64,000 bases of DNA from Bog-756 sp963745955. GTDB lineage: Bacteria; Actinomycetota; Acidimicrobiia; Acidimicrobiales; RAAP-2. The translations under genes were made by a program, and so were the position numbers. The stretch covers positions 682,001 to 746,000 of the forward strand of contig CAVUZI010000008.1 in NCBI GenBank assembly GCA_963745955.1, read 5' to 3'. Under the pieces are notes generated by a model that ran no database searches, was not told where the DNA came from, and saw nothing but the letters and a program-made list of their open reading frames with translations. This document shows positions 36,741 through 45,514 of this stretch, piece by piece (the first letter of the stretch is position 1; every line of letters starts with the position of its first letter).

Positions 36741-37808
36741 TTACGCAGTCGTTCGGTCCGAATACTGTAGCCTAATCGCGGTAATCGACGCAGATTGACT
36801 TAGGAACGTGGCGACAATATCGGGATCGAAGTGCGCTCCGGCATCTGCCTCGATCCGTTCAAAGGCCTGACCTATCGGCCAAGCGCGCTTGTAAGGTCTG
36901 TCCGAAGTCAGTGCATCGAAAACATCCGCCAAGGCCGTGATGCGGCCAAAGAGCGGAATAGCATCCGCCTTCATGCCTTGAGGATATCCAGACCCGTCAA
37001 ACTTCTCGTGGTGCGTCAGCGCAATTTCCGCGCCGGCCCGGAGAAGACGCGACTTGCTGTGCCGCAAAATCTCGTAGCCCGCCGTTGCGTGTTCTTGCAT
37101 GATCTTCCATTCTTGAGAAGTGAGCTTCCCAGGCTTCAACAAGATGCGATCTGGTGTCGCGACCTTTCCGATGTCGTGCATTGGAGCTGCGAGCCGAAGT
37201 AGCTCGACATCTGCATCGGGAAGGCCCATCGACTTGCCGAGAAGAGCTGCAAGATGGCCCATGCGGACGATGTGAATGGCGGTGTCGCTGTCACGAAATT
37301 CCGCGATGCGAAGCAGCTGGAAGATTGATTCGCGTTCGCGTTCGACAAGCTCTGCGGTCGCTTGCCTCACCTCAGATGCAAGCCACGCGGCATGATCGGC
37401 CAATTTCTTGTTCCCGTCGCGCAGAGCGAGCAAGTTTCGAGCGCGGGCAAGGAATTCGACCGGGTCAGCCGGTTTTGTCAGAAAGTCGGTGGCGCCCAGT
37501 TCCAATGCTCGGTGACGAACGTCTAATTCTTGCGAGGCGGTGATCATCACGATTGGAGTCATCGTTTTTGTTGCCATCGCTCGAAATCGTTCGATAAACT
37601 CGAGACCGTCCGGGGCGGGCATTCGGTAGTCGATAAAAACGAGGTCCGGATCGGCGGTTGCCGCCCATGCCAGCGCCTCGGCTGATGACTCGTACGTGAT
37701 GCAAACGGCATCAACAATCGGCCGTAACATCCTCGTGTATATCTGCAGGCTTACCCTGGCATCGTCCACGATTAGGATCTCCGTCTTGCCGGAGGCTATG
37801 TCGGTCAT
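36741..37808 (-). CDS. Response regulator with HD-GYP domain
   Basis: 355 residues from ATG 37808 (GGAG upstream). An N-terminal receiver domain (ILIVDDARVSLQIY, phospho-Asp in LVFIDYRMP, Lys in FLTKPADP) joins through a coiled helix to an HD-GYP domain: HD in APMHDIGKVATPDRILLKPG, EHATAGYEIL, and THHEKFDGSGYPQG with the complete GYP. Such proteins hydrolyse cyclic di-GMP or related dinucleotides on phosphorylation. No histidine kinase is adjacent. It is convergent with the hydrogenase operon, sixteen bases apart. Confidence 0.92.
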   Translation of the reverse strand: MTDIASGKTEILIVDDARVSLQIYTRMLRPIVDAVCITYESSAEALAWAATADPDLVFIDYRMPAPDGLEFIERFRAMATKTMTPIVMITASQELDVRHRALELGATDFLTKPADPVEFLARARNLLALRDGNKKLADHAAWLASEVRQATAELVERERESIFQLLRIAEFRDSDTAIHIVRMGHLAALLGKSMGLPDADVELLRLAAPMHDIGKVATPDRILLKPGKLTSQEWKIMQEHATAGYEILRHSKSRLLRAGAEIALTHHEKFDGSGYPQGMKADAIPLFGRITALADVFDALTSDRPYKRAWPIGQAFERIEADAGAHFDPDIVATFLSQSASITAIRLQYSDRTTA

Positions 37809-37855
37809 GAATGGGCTCCAACTTCTACAAGGGGCTCGTCGTTGACACATCGGAA

Positions 37856-37887
37856 TCCCGCTTTGCGGGACTACGCTCGGGATCACA
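37856..37887. repeat. Dispersed GCTCGGGATGACA-type element, copy 1
   Basis: TCCCGC-TTT-GCGGGA hairpin followed by CTACGCTCGGGATCACA, in the gap between the HD-GYP gene and panC. The last part matches the copies at 42870-42941 and 45515-45562 except for one base. Confidence 0.7.
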
Positions 37888-37900
37888 ATAAGCCAGCGGC

Positions 37901-38740
37901 GTGGCTATTCAACCCCGTATTCTACGGACCCCCGCTGAAGCACGCGCGCAGCTCGCCGCTCTGCCGCGTCCGCTGGGGCTCGTCCCAACGATGGGCGCGA
38001 TTCACGCGGGACATCTTTCGCTGGTTGACCGCGCTCGCGCAGAATGCGCGACCATCGCGGCATCGATCTTCGTCAACCCGCTGCAATTCGGACCCAACGA
38101 AGATTTTGAACGCTATCCGCGCGCGTTCGAGAGCGACTGCACGCAGCTTGCGGAGCATGGCACACACGTCGTTTATGCGCCGACGGTCGACGCGGTTTAT
38201 CCGCCCGGGTTCAATACGTACGTCGACGTCGGCGACGTTGCGAGCCGGTATGAAGGCGCACTGCGGCCAGGTCATTTTCGCGGCGTCGCAACCGTCGTGC
38301 TCAAACTCATTAACGCGGTTGGTCCGGATGTCGTTTATTTCGGGCAGAAGGACGCGCAGCAATGCGCAGTGGTTAAGGCGATGCTGCGCGACTTCGACGT
38401 GCCGACGCGCATGGTGGTGTGTGAGACCGTCCGCGAGCCGGACGGACTCGCGCTCTCGAGTCGCAACGTCTATCTCACGCCTGAACAGCGTGCAGCGGCA
38501 CCTTCATTACATGCGGCGCTCTCAGCGACGGCCGATGTTATTCGAAGCGGCGAGACCGCGCGCGAGCGCGCGATTGCAGCCGGGCGTCGTTGCATCGCTG
38601 AGCCGGCTCGGGAAGCCTACCTGGACGTCGTCGATCCCCTCACGTTCGCGCCGCTCGACCCGATCGCTCGGCCTTGCGTTGTGATCGGGAGCGTGCAGCT
38701 CGGCGACACCCGCATCATTGACAATCTGCTGCTCGGCTAG
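37901..38740 (+). CDS. panC: Pantothenate synthetase
   Basis: 279 residues from GTG 37901. Key motifs are PTMGAIHAGHLSLVDRAR with the HxGH nucleotide site, IFVNPLQFGPNEDFERYPR, FRGVATVVLKLINAVGPDVVYFGQKDAQQ and REPDGLALSSRNVYLTPEQR with the KMSKS-like SSRN. It joins pantoate and beta-alanine with ATP in vitamin B5 synthesis. panB and panD are not in the window. The gene has no frameshift. Confidence 0.96.
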   Translation: MAIQPRILRTPAEARAQLAALPRPLGLVPTMGAIHAGHLSLVDRARAECATIAASIFVNPLQFGPNEDFERYPRAFESDCTQLAEHGTHVVYAPTVDAVYPPGFNTYVDVGDVASRYEGALRPGHFRGVATVVLKLINAVGPDVVYFGQKDAQQCAVVKAMLRDFDVPTRMVVCETVREPDGLALSSRNVYLTPEQRAAAPSLHAALSATADVIRSGETARERAIAAGRRCIAEPAREAYLDVVDPLTFAPLDPIARPCVVIGSVQLGDTRIIDNLLLG

Positions 38741-38766
38741 ATGAGGCGGCTCTCCCCAAAAATCTT

Positions 38767-38795
38767 TTGACAAAGACGGGCTACGCCCTTACTCT
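38767..38795 (+). promoter_or_regulatory. Sigma-70-type promoter for the small gene at 38803
   Basis: TTGACA (38767-38772), 17-base spacer, TACTCT (38790-38795). The expected transcription start falls at about 38,801-38,803, on the GTG codon. The -35 element would otherwise be read as a TTG start codon. Confidence 0.6.
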
Positions 38796-38802
38796 TGGAT
38801 CA

Positions 38803-39078
38803 GTGGAGAACCAACTCGCCGACGTTTCCTTTAAGGCCATCCCCTGCGACGATCGCGACCTGTCCGGGGCACATTTTCACGCCAGGACTGGGAAAGGCGA
38901 AATCGTTCTCGATGTGTATTCCAACGGCGGCATCATTCTGTCGGCTGCGCACGGTGATCCGATTCGTGGGACGGTTACGGCGCCCGAGCTAAAGGCGGTT
39001 CTCAACACGGCCCGGTTGTGGCACGCCGAGTTGCTGTTACTGTGGAGCAAGTGCTGGGTGCGCGGGGATTCGGTTTAG
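38803..39078 (+). CDS. Small conserved-looking protein of unknown function, possibly leaderless
   Basis: 91 residues from GTG 38803; a TTG twelve codons upstream would give 103, but that TTG is part of a good promoter and has no ribosome site. The sequence (FKAIPCDDRDLSGAHFHARTGKGEIVLDVYSNGGIILSAAHGDP) is predicted beta-rich and ends in a helix with LWHAELLLLW. I recognise no family. Two Cys are present but not paired in a metal motif. The stop overlaps the end of nadC by a few bases, convergently. Codon use is like its neighbours, so it is probably a real gene. Confidence 0.55.
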   Translation: MENQLADVSFKAIPCDDRDLSGAHFHARTGKGEIVLDVYSNGGIILSAAHGDPIRGTVTAPELKAVLNTARLWHAELLLLWSKCWVRGDSV

Positions 39079-39923
39079 AGAAAGTCCAGTCCGAAATCGA
39101 GGGCTGGTGCGCTGTGGGTTATCCATCCTGATGAAATGAGGTTGACGCCGGTCCTTGCGATGTCGGCGACCGTTTCGAGATTTACCGAACCGGACGCCTC
39201 CAGAATGAGTTTACCGGCACAGAGCTTCACCGCTTCGCGCAGCTGATCGAGCGACATGTTGTCGAGGAGCGCCGCATCGACGCCTCCGATCTCAATGACC
39301 TCGCGCAACTGATCGAGGGTATCCACTTCGATCTCGATTTTCACCAAATGTCCGACTGAACTGCAGACCCGCTCGATCGCGGTGCGCAGGCTGCCCGCGG
39401 CAGCAATATGATTATCCTTGATGAGGACAGCGTCGTCCAAGCCGTAACGATGATTCCGTCCGCCGCCGACGCGCACGGCATATTTTTCCAGCGAGCGCAG
39501 GCCCGGTGTCGTCTTTCGAGTGCACGCAATCGAAGCGCCGGTACCATCGACCGCCCGCACGAACGAACGAGTCGCCGTGGCGATTCCGGAGAGCCTGCAC
39601 AAGAAGTTCAGTGCCGTGCGCTCGGCACTCAGCACCGTGCGCGCCGAACCGTGCACGCGCGCGACGGTTTGACCCATCTCGACATCGGCGCCGTCGGCGC
39701 AAAGCCGTTCGATGCGAACAGCCTCATCGAGCAGAGAGAAGGCGAGAAGCGCGACGCCAAGGCCCGCGAGGCGTCCGGGTTTGCGCGCTACGATAGCGGC
39801 GGAAATCGCCGCCGCATCTTCGCCGACGATCGCATCGGTCGTGATATCGCCTGCGCGGCCGAGATCTTCGAGAAGAGCCGATCGCACGATCGGCTCAACC
39901 ATGATATTTGGAAGCTCAGGCAC
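39075..39923 (-). CDS. nadC: Nicotinate-nucleotide pyrophosphorylase (quinolinate phosphoribosyltransferase)
   Basis: 282 residues from GTG 39923, which overlaps the end of nadA by eight bases; ATG 39902 is an alternative. Typical segments are EDLGRAGDITTDAIV, ARTVLSAERTALNFLCRLSGIAT, CTRKTTPGLRSLEKYAVRVGGGRNHRYGLDDAVLIKDNHI and DNMSLDQLREAV. It converts quinolinate and PRPP to nicotinate mononucleotide. Next step after NadA, so the pair forms the core of de novo NAD synthesis; nadB is not seen. Confidence 0.96.
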   Translation of the reverse strand: MPELPNIMVEPIVRSALLEDLGRAGDITTDAIVGEDAAAISAAIVARKPGRLAGLGVALLAFSLLDEAVRIERLCADGADVEMGQTVARVHGSARTVLSAERTALNFLCRLSGIATATRSFVRAVDGTGASIACTRKTTPGLRSLEKYAVRVGGGRNHRYGLDDAVLIKDNHIAAAGSLRTAIERVCSSVGHLVKIEIEVDTLDQLREVIEIGGVDAALLDNMSLDQLREAVKLCAGKLILEASGSVNLETVADIARTGVNLISSGWITHSAPALDFGLDFL

Positions 39924-40956
39924 GCGTCAGCGTGCGTCCCACGTCGAGCATCCGCGAAACGGCCTGACGTGCACGCTCTTGTACTGACGGGTCGATCGTC
40001 ACTTCGAATTGCATCGACTCGAGCGATCGGAGGATCTTCGGCAACGTGATGCGCTTCATGTGCGGGCAGAGATTGCAGGGCCGCACGAATTCGACGTCAG
40101 GACATTCGACCGCGACGTTATCGCTCATCGAGCATTCCGTGATCATGACAACCGAGCGCGGCCGATGCTCGTGCACGTACTTTGCCAAGCCGGTCGTCGA
40201 GCCGACGAAGTCGGCCTCGGCGAGAACGTCGGGTGGGCATTCCGGATGCGCGAGCACGACGATTCCCGGATGTCCCTTGCGGTATGCGCGGATCTCGTCA
40301 CCCGTGAACCGCTCGTGAACTTCGCAGCTGCCTTCCCAGGAGATGATCTCAACGTCGGTTTGGCTCGCGACATATTTCGCAAGATATTGATCGGGCACCA
40401 TGATCACCCGAGGGGCGCCAAGCGATTCGACGATGGCAACGGCGTTTGCGGAGGTGCAGCAGATGTCCGATTCGGCTTTAACCTCGGCCGAAGTATTCAC
40501 GTACGTGACGACGGGCGCGCCGGGATAACGCTCGCGCATGAGGCGAACGTCGACGCCGGTGATCGATTCGGCGAGCGAGCAGCCGGCACGTTCGTCGGGA
40601 ATCAGGACCGTTCGCGACGGGTTCAGCACTTTCGCGGTTTCGGCCATGAAGTGCACGCCGGCAACGACGATCACGTCGGCGTCGGACTTTGCGGCCTCGG
40701 CCGCCAGCGCCAGCGAATCACCGACGATGTCGGCGACGCAGTGATAGATTTCGGGCGTCTGATAGTTATGCGCAAGGATGACGGCATTCCGGCGCTGCTT
40801 CCATTCGTTAATGGCCGCGATATAGGGGGCATGGACAGGCCATTCGGCTTCCGGGATGACGCGTGCCACGCGGTCATAGAGCGGAGCCGTGACCTTGGCA
40901 ACCTCGTCGGTATAGGGAAGAAGCGGTTCCCGGTATAGTGTCGTCACCTTATCCAT
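39916..40956 (-). CDS. nadA: Quinolinate synthase NadA
   Basis: 346 residues from ATG 40956. Motifs: AVILAHNYQTPEIYHCVADIVGDSLALA, GVHFMAETAKVLNP, the loop PDERAGCSLAESI, WEGSCEVHERFTGDEI, HPECPPDVLAEADFVGSTTG and MKRITLPKILRSL. Cys in AGCSLAE and in RPCNLCPHMK, with HPEC, provide the [4Fe-4S] ligands. It condenses iminoaspartate with dihydroxyacetone phosphate. First gene of the nadA-nadC pair; the upstream ogt gene is divergent. Confidence 0.96.
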   Translation of the reverse strand: MDKVTTLYREPLLPYTDEVAKVTAPLYDRVARVIPEAEWPVHAPYIAAINEWKQRRNAVILAHNYQTPEIYHCVADIVGDSLALAAEAAKSDADVIVVAGVHFMAETAKVLNPSRTVLIPDERAGCSLAESITGVDVRLMRERYPGAPVVTYVNTSAEVKAESDICCTSANAVAIVESLGAPRVIMVPDQYLAKYVASQTDVEIISWEGSCEVHERFTGDEIRAYRKGHPGIVVLAHPECPPDVLAEADFVGSTTGLAKYVHEHRPRSVVMITECSMSDNVAVECPDVEFVRPCNLCPHMKRITLPKILRSLESMQFEVTIDPSVQERARQAVSRMLDVGRTLTRA

Positions 40957-41017
40957 GATGCACGGGCGAGGCAAACGGATGCAACGACTTTCTCCGCGCC
41001 CCTGTTCCGCATGAGAG

Positions 41018-41545
41018 ATGGCGGTTCTGGAGTTTCGGGTCGAGCGGATCCCGACGCCCGTCGGGATGATGATGCTCGTGACCGACGAGGTCGGACATGC
41101 GCGGGCAGTTGACTGGGAAGATCACGAAGATCGTTTACAGGGGCTTTTGAACGGTTATTATCGGCCGCACGCGATTCGGCTCGAAAAGGCGCGGAGCGTC
41201 TCTGATGCAGGTTCGCGCGTTGAAGCATACTTTGCCGGCGATCTGAGAGCGATCGATACGATCGCGGTTGAGATGCCCGGGACGCCGTTTCAAAAGGAAG
41301 TATGGCAGGCGCTGCGCCGCATTCCGGTTGGGTCGACGATGAGCTATAGCGGGCTCGCACGACAGCTCGGGCGCCCGAAAGCAACGCGGGCCGTGGGTTT
41401 GGCAAATGGTGCGAATCCGATCGGCATCATCGTCCCTTGCCATCGCGTTATCGGTGCGAACGCATCGTTGACCGGTTACGGCAGCGGTTTACCTCGCAAG
41501 AAATGGCTCCTCGAACATGAAGGCGTGCTGCTCAAACTGAGGTAG
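41018..41545 (+). CDS. ogt: Methylated-DNA-protein-cysteine methyltransferase
   Basis: 175 residues from ATG 41018, preceded by GAGAG. The DNA-binding and active-site domain is clear: GTPFQKEVWQALRRIPVGSTMSYSGLARQLGRPKATRAVG, then GANPIGIIVPCHRVIGANASLTGYGSGLPRKKWLLEHE. The acceptor Cys sits in PCHRV. It removes O6-alkyl groups from guanine in a suicide reaction. Single gene, divergent from nadA. Confidence 0.95.
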   Translation: MAVLEFRVERIPTPVGMMMLVTDEVGHARAVDWEDHEDRLQGLLNGYYRPHAIRLEKARSVSDAGSRVEAYFAGDLRAIDTIAVEMPGTPFQKEVWQALRRIPVGSTMSYSGLARQLGRPKATRAVGLANGANPIGIIVPCHRVIGANASLTGYGSGLPRKKWLLEHEGVLLKLR

Positions 41546-41566
41546 CCCAGAACTCGGCGGTGCGCA

Positions 41567-42460
41567 CTATTGCGTCTCCTCGAGAAGTGCATCGAGCCGT
41601 TCGTTACTCTGCATCATGCCGCCGGCCATACCTTGCGAGATCATCCGGTCGCGCATCGCGAGCGAGCTGAACACGATACGGCTCGTTAGCCGCGTCTTGC
41701 CGCCCTCGTCTTCGAAGGAGCTATACGAGATGACGGTATCGCCGGGTGCGCCGCCCCATACGAACGTCATGACGAGTTGCGAGGGCGGATCGATCTCGAG
41801 ATATTTCCCGCCGAAATCATGGATCTCGCCGAACGCATCTTGTTTGACGCGCCACTCACCGCCGACTCGTAAGTCGATGTCGACCGAGAGATTCTTGGTG
41901 TGGTGTGGTCCCCACCAGCGCATCATCATCTCGGGATCGGTCTGGGCTTTAAACACCAGTTCGCGCGGTGCATCGAAGACACGGGTCGCGACCATCTCCG
42001 GTCCGGAGGTCGCTGCTGCCGAGGCGGTGTAGCCGGCGAATTCCGCGAGCCGCTCGAGCGATTGCCGGAGACCTACTTCTGCGCGGTATTCATTCACAAT
42101 CAGATTGCGGAACTCAACCGTGTCGAAGATCGTGCGATAGGTCAGAAGAGTTTTGCCACCAATATCTTCGAACGTGATCTCCACGTCGAATTTCGGATCC
42201 TTATTCGAGAAGCACAAGCGGGAAGGCGGTTCGACGACGCTGTAGACGAGGTGGTTCTCGTGTTCCCATCCGCCGGGTCCGTGCATCACGAACTTCCACG
42301 AGCCGCCGGGACTGACGTCCATCGATTCGGTCGTGATGGTGAAGCCGCGCGGGCCATACCACCAAGCCACGTGCTTGGGATCGGTCCACATTTCATAGAC
42401 GAGCTCGCGCGGGGCATCGAACTCGCGCGACATCACGAGCTCGTTGGCGGCTGCAATCAT
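41567..42460 (-). CDS. Tandem AHSA1 (SRPBCC) domain protein
   Basis: 297 residues made of two homologous halves, each starting with the ligand-cavity signature of AHSA1-type SRPBCC proteins: MSREFDAPRELVYEMWTDPKHVAWWYGP and ATRVFDAPRELVFKAQTDPEMMMRWWGP. Each ends in a long helix (LRQSLERLAEFAG; MQSNERLDALLEE). A duplication of this domain in one chain is less common than a single unit. The start overlaps the stop of the ArsR gene (ATGA). The ArsR-AHSA1 pair is widespread, with the ligand unknown. Confidence 0.9.
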   Translation of the reverse strand: MIAAANELVMSREFDAPRELVYEMWTDPKHVAWWYGPRGFTITTESMDVSPGGSWKFVMHGPGGWEHENHLVYSVVEPPSRLCFSNKDPKFDVEITFEDIGGKTLLTYRTIFDTVEFRNLIVNEYRAEVGLRQSLERLAEFAGYTASAAATSGPEMVATRVFDAPRELVFKAQTDPEMMMRWWGPHHTKNLSVDIDLRVGGEWRVKQDAFGEIHDFGGKYLEIDPPSQLVMTFVWGGAPGDTVISYSSFEDEGGKTRLTSRIVFSSLAMRDRMISQGMAGGMMQSNERLDALLEETQ

Positions 42461-42792
42461 GGTTTCTCCTTCTGTTGGATTTCGCGGAGGTAATCATCGA
42501 GGCGGTCGAAGCTCTCGTCGAAGAAGCGGCGGTAATGCTCGATCCAATCCGCGGCCTCGCGCAGCGGCTTGGCCTCGAGCCGGCACGGCCGCCATTGCGC
42601 CTGGCGGCCGCGCGAGATCAGCCCCGCGCGTTCCAGCACCTTGAGATGCTTGGTGACCGCGGGCATGCTGAGCTTGAAGGGGGTCGCCAGCTCGGTTACC
42701 GAGGCTTGACCTTTGGTCAGCCGCGCCAGGATCGCTCGCCGCGTCGGGTCGGCCAGGGCCGCGAAGGTCGAATCGAGTTGCGTGGACGTCAC
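42457..42792 (-). CDS. ArsR-family winged-helix regulator
   Basis: 111 residues from GTG 42792, with AGGTG eight bases upstream. The winged helix is clear: FAALADPTRRAILARLTKGQASVTELATPFKLSMPAVTKHLKVLERAGLISRGRQAQWRPCRLEAKPLREAADWIEHYRRFFDE. The metal-box ELCVCDL of arsenic sensors is absent, as in the AHSA1-linked subgroup, so metal sensing is unlikely. It probably represses its own two-gene operon through the palindrome just upstream. Confidence 0.92.
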   Translation of the reverse strand: MTSTQLDSTFAALADPTRRAILARLTKGQASVTELATPFKLSMPAVTKHLKVLERAGLISRGRQAQWRPCRLEAKPLREAADWIEHYRRFFDESFDRLDDYLREIQQKEKP

Positions 42793-42805
42793 AGTAGTTC
42801 ACCTG

Positions 42806-42821
42806 TTGGTTAAATAACTAA
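42806..42821 (-). promoter_or_regulatory. Candidate ArsR operator
   Basis: TTAGTTA-TT-TAACCAA on the minus strand, an inverted repeat matching in six of seven positions, 14 bases upstream of the arsR GTG. It is the only AT-rich palindrome in the region. Confidence 0.45.
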
Positions 42822-42869
42822 GAGGTAAAATACACCACCCCGTCCGAGCTGTCAACTGGCGATTATCTC

Positions 42870-42941
42870 TGTCCCTCGACTACAGCCGCTTCGCGACCCT
42901 ACGCTCGGGATGACAACCCAGACCCTACGCTCGGGATGACA
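42870..42941. repeat. Dispersed GCTCGGGATGACA-type element, copy 2 (double)
   Basis: TGTCCCTCGAC at 42870-42880 faces CCCTACGCTCGGGATGACA at 42897-42915, and the latter is repeated at 42923-42941. The second unit provides the last codons and the TAG stop of the GH15 gene on the minus strand. Confidence 0.85.
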
Positions 42942-45327
42942 CCGCGACCGTGTAGTCGCGGCCTTCCCATGCGTCCGAATCCGTCCAGAAAAACGTGAAC
43001 TTGATCGAGGCTTGCGTGCTGCGATCGGTTGGGAGATCGACATAGTAGGTTTCGAGGCGCGTGGCAGTCGCGATCCGATCGTTCGTCGCTTGCCATTCGT
43101 CGCTCGTCCAGTGCAGGCGGAACGGCCTGGGCACTTGGATGCGCAACGTTGAGCCCGCAGCAACGTGCGACACTTGCCGGTTTGGTTTCCAGATCTCGAG
43201 CTTCATCGACGGGCGGCGACTGCCGCAATACCGCGCGTACGCCTCGGGCACGACATCGAACACGCGCCGATCCCGCACCGAACGGAGCAGCTTCACGTAT
43301 TCCGCGTGCGCCCACATAAGCGGACGCGCCGAGCCCGTCGGATGCCCGAATTCCATCTTCACCTCCGGCCGGCTGGGCTCGTCCCAGACCTGTTCGGAAA
43401 GCAAACCGGTCGCGGACGCAAAGCGTTCCAGCGTCTGCACGTAGAGTGATGCGTTATGGCCGGCGGCAAGCTCGTAATGTCCGCGCTCGCCGGTCAAGAG
43501 CGGCCACGCGCGCCCGATGCCATAGGAAATGTACGGACCGCCGTCGGCGCGTTCGCCGTATCCATCATGATTGTAGCGATGCCAGCACGGCCCCAGCGGC
43601 GTCTAGACTTTCAAAACGCGATCGACGACCTGCACCGAATCGACGATGATGGGATCGTCCGCCCTGCGAATTCCATAGCGCACCAATTCCAAGAATCCGG
43701 CATCAACGATCTCCTTTGCCGGAAAACGGTACTGTTCGCCGGGCGGCACGTTCGCGAGCGTAAGGAATCCGTTGTTGGGATCTTCGACCGGCGCCACGTT
43801 GCCGATATCGATCGGTTGAATGCGAATGTAGTGTCGGGGGATTTCCGGGACGAGCGTTCCTTGCGTCGTCACCGTCCACGCTTCGACGTGTTGTTCCAGA
43901 AAGTCGGCGTATTCTTCGATGAAGGTCGCAGTCTCCTCATCGCCTTTTTCACGCGCGAAGAACGCGGCGCAGATCAAGCCCGCGATGTTGTTGGCCAGCG
44001 TCGAGGGTGAATAGCCACTGGCCTCTTCCCATCGTTCCTGATCGGTTGCCGGGCCGTGACGCATCAAATACGCAGCCGCACGCAGGACCATTGGATAGGG
44101 GTCAAAGGTGTGTATCGCGCCTTCATGCAGCATGCGGCGCGCCAGCATCATCGGGAACGCGACTTCGTCGAGCTGAATTCCCGTCCAATACGGCGTTCCG
44201 TCGATCCACATGTTCTGTGGAAACCCACCATCGTCGCGCTGGCTCGTGGCAAGATAAACGATCGCACGTCGGGCTGTCTCGATGTTCCCGCCGGCGAGCA
44301 AACCGGTGACGCTGTTGACGAGATCGCGCGTCCAGACGAGATGATAGCCACCTCGATCATCGTCGCTCTTGGCGCCGCCCCACGGAATCGACATCGATGC
44401 GATCAACGCGCCCGGAAAGGCTTTGTCTTCGTGCGCCAGCATCAGGCTATAGCTCGATGCTGCGAGCTTTCCGCCGTCGCCCGCGGCACCTTCGAGGGGG
44501 ATCGCATGGCGTCGCGTCCTTCCCCACTGTTCGACGAAGCGTTCCTCGAGTTGGTCGAACGGCGTCAACAGAGAACCGTACAGGGTCGTCATCGCGTTGT
44601 GCATGCTGTTGCCGAGCGTCAGCGCAACGACGAACTCTTCGAACGGATCGTCGACTTCGCCGATGAGCGCGACGTTGCCATCGTCGGCGCGATCGAATTC
44701 CCAATCCAAATTGAAATTGTCTGCGAGATCCGTCCAACCGTCGCTGCGCCCGACGAAGCCGCACGAGAGCTTGCGAAAGGGACGCGTCGCATCCAACATC
44801 AGCCAGGTCCCGTTCTTCTCGGCCGCGAGAATCGGCCGGCCGGACATATCGAGCACGGAGGCATTGTTGTGCCAGCCGCCGACTTCGAGGTGCGGCGCAC
44901 ATAAGACGTAGGCTTTCAGTGTTTTGCGCAGCGCGCCGCTCGCGCGGATCCTCACGCGTTGCAATAACGAGGGATAATGCGGATCGGTGATGATCGTCTT
45001 CTCGATCGAGTAGCGTTCTTGCGGATCGACGTTGATGATGCGATAGCCGAGCACGTGCGGTGCGAGCGCTTCAATCGAGGTCGAGGTGTGCAGACGCTCT
45101 TCGTGAGCGAAGGTTTCGCCGTCGGTGACGACCAGCTGCAGATCGCGAACTTGCGCGCGATCGACCGTCGGACAGTAGACTTCGGTAACGATGCCGTCGA
45201 GCAGCGTGAACCACATCCGGCTCGGCGCCGAATACGCCGTCCCGACGCCGTCTTTGTCCGCGTATGTCCATTTGGGCTCGATCCCCGGCGCTCCGAAGGC
45301 CTGCCGCGATCCTCGTATCGTAGCCAA
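42925..45327 (-). CDS. GH15 glucoamylase-type glycoside hydrolase, split by an in-frame amber codon
   Basis: 801 codons from TTG 45327 to TAG 42925, in one frame, with TAG also at 43603-43605 between VVDRVLKV and TPLGPCWHRYNHDGYGE. The N domain (GVGTAYSAPSRMWFTLLDGIVTEVYCPTVDRAQ) and (alpha/alpha)6 barrel are typical: YHLVWTRDLVNSVTGLLAGG, GFPQNMWIDGTPYWTGIQLDEVAFP with the probable acid Glu, and ISYGIGRAWPLLTGERGHYELAAG with the probable base Glu. It releases glucose or related sugars from alpha-glucans or trehalose. The base lies after the amber codon, so a truncated product should be inactive. A GAG-to-TAG error or mutation is the simplest explanation. No signal peptide. Confidence 0.88.
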
Positions 45328-45408
45328 GTGCCGCGGGGTTCGCTATTCGGCTACGGCGCTCCGGGAGCCAAGTAGAGTAAGGCAAGGGAGCCCCGGAAAG
45401 GGGCTTGC

Positions 45409-45438
45409 TTGACGCGGAGCCCGGCTTCCTTATATGAT
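45409..45438 (+). promoter_or_regulatory. Promoter of rplJ-rplL
   Basis: TTGACG (45409-45414), 18-base spacer, TATGAT (45433-45438), directly before the L10 leader. A hairpin AGCCCC-GGAA-AGGGGCT lies just upstream. Confidence 0.6.
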
Positions 45439-45453
45439 GCGCGAGGCTCCAAT

Positions 45454-45500
45454 GACCGTAGGTGGGAGGCAACTCCCTTAATTCATGCCTACCGAGGCAA
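45454..45500 (+). ncRNA. Ribosomal protein L10 leader
   Basis: GTAGG (45458-45462) pairs with CCTAC (45488-45492) and GGGAG with CTCCC around a GCAA loop. The internal CTTAATTCATG and the downstream CCGAGGCAA are typical of the L10 leader that binds L10-L12. It stands 170 bases before rplJ and allows feedback on the operon; a terminator follows. Confidence 0.85.
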
Positions 45501-45514
45501 GCCACGATTTTCGC

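Noticed and set aside
43603..43605. Stop-codon recoding (TAG read as an amino acid) in the right genome
   Set aside because: panC, ogt, the small gene at 38803 and others end normally at TAG, and no pyrrolysine-type genes are seen.
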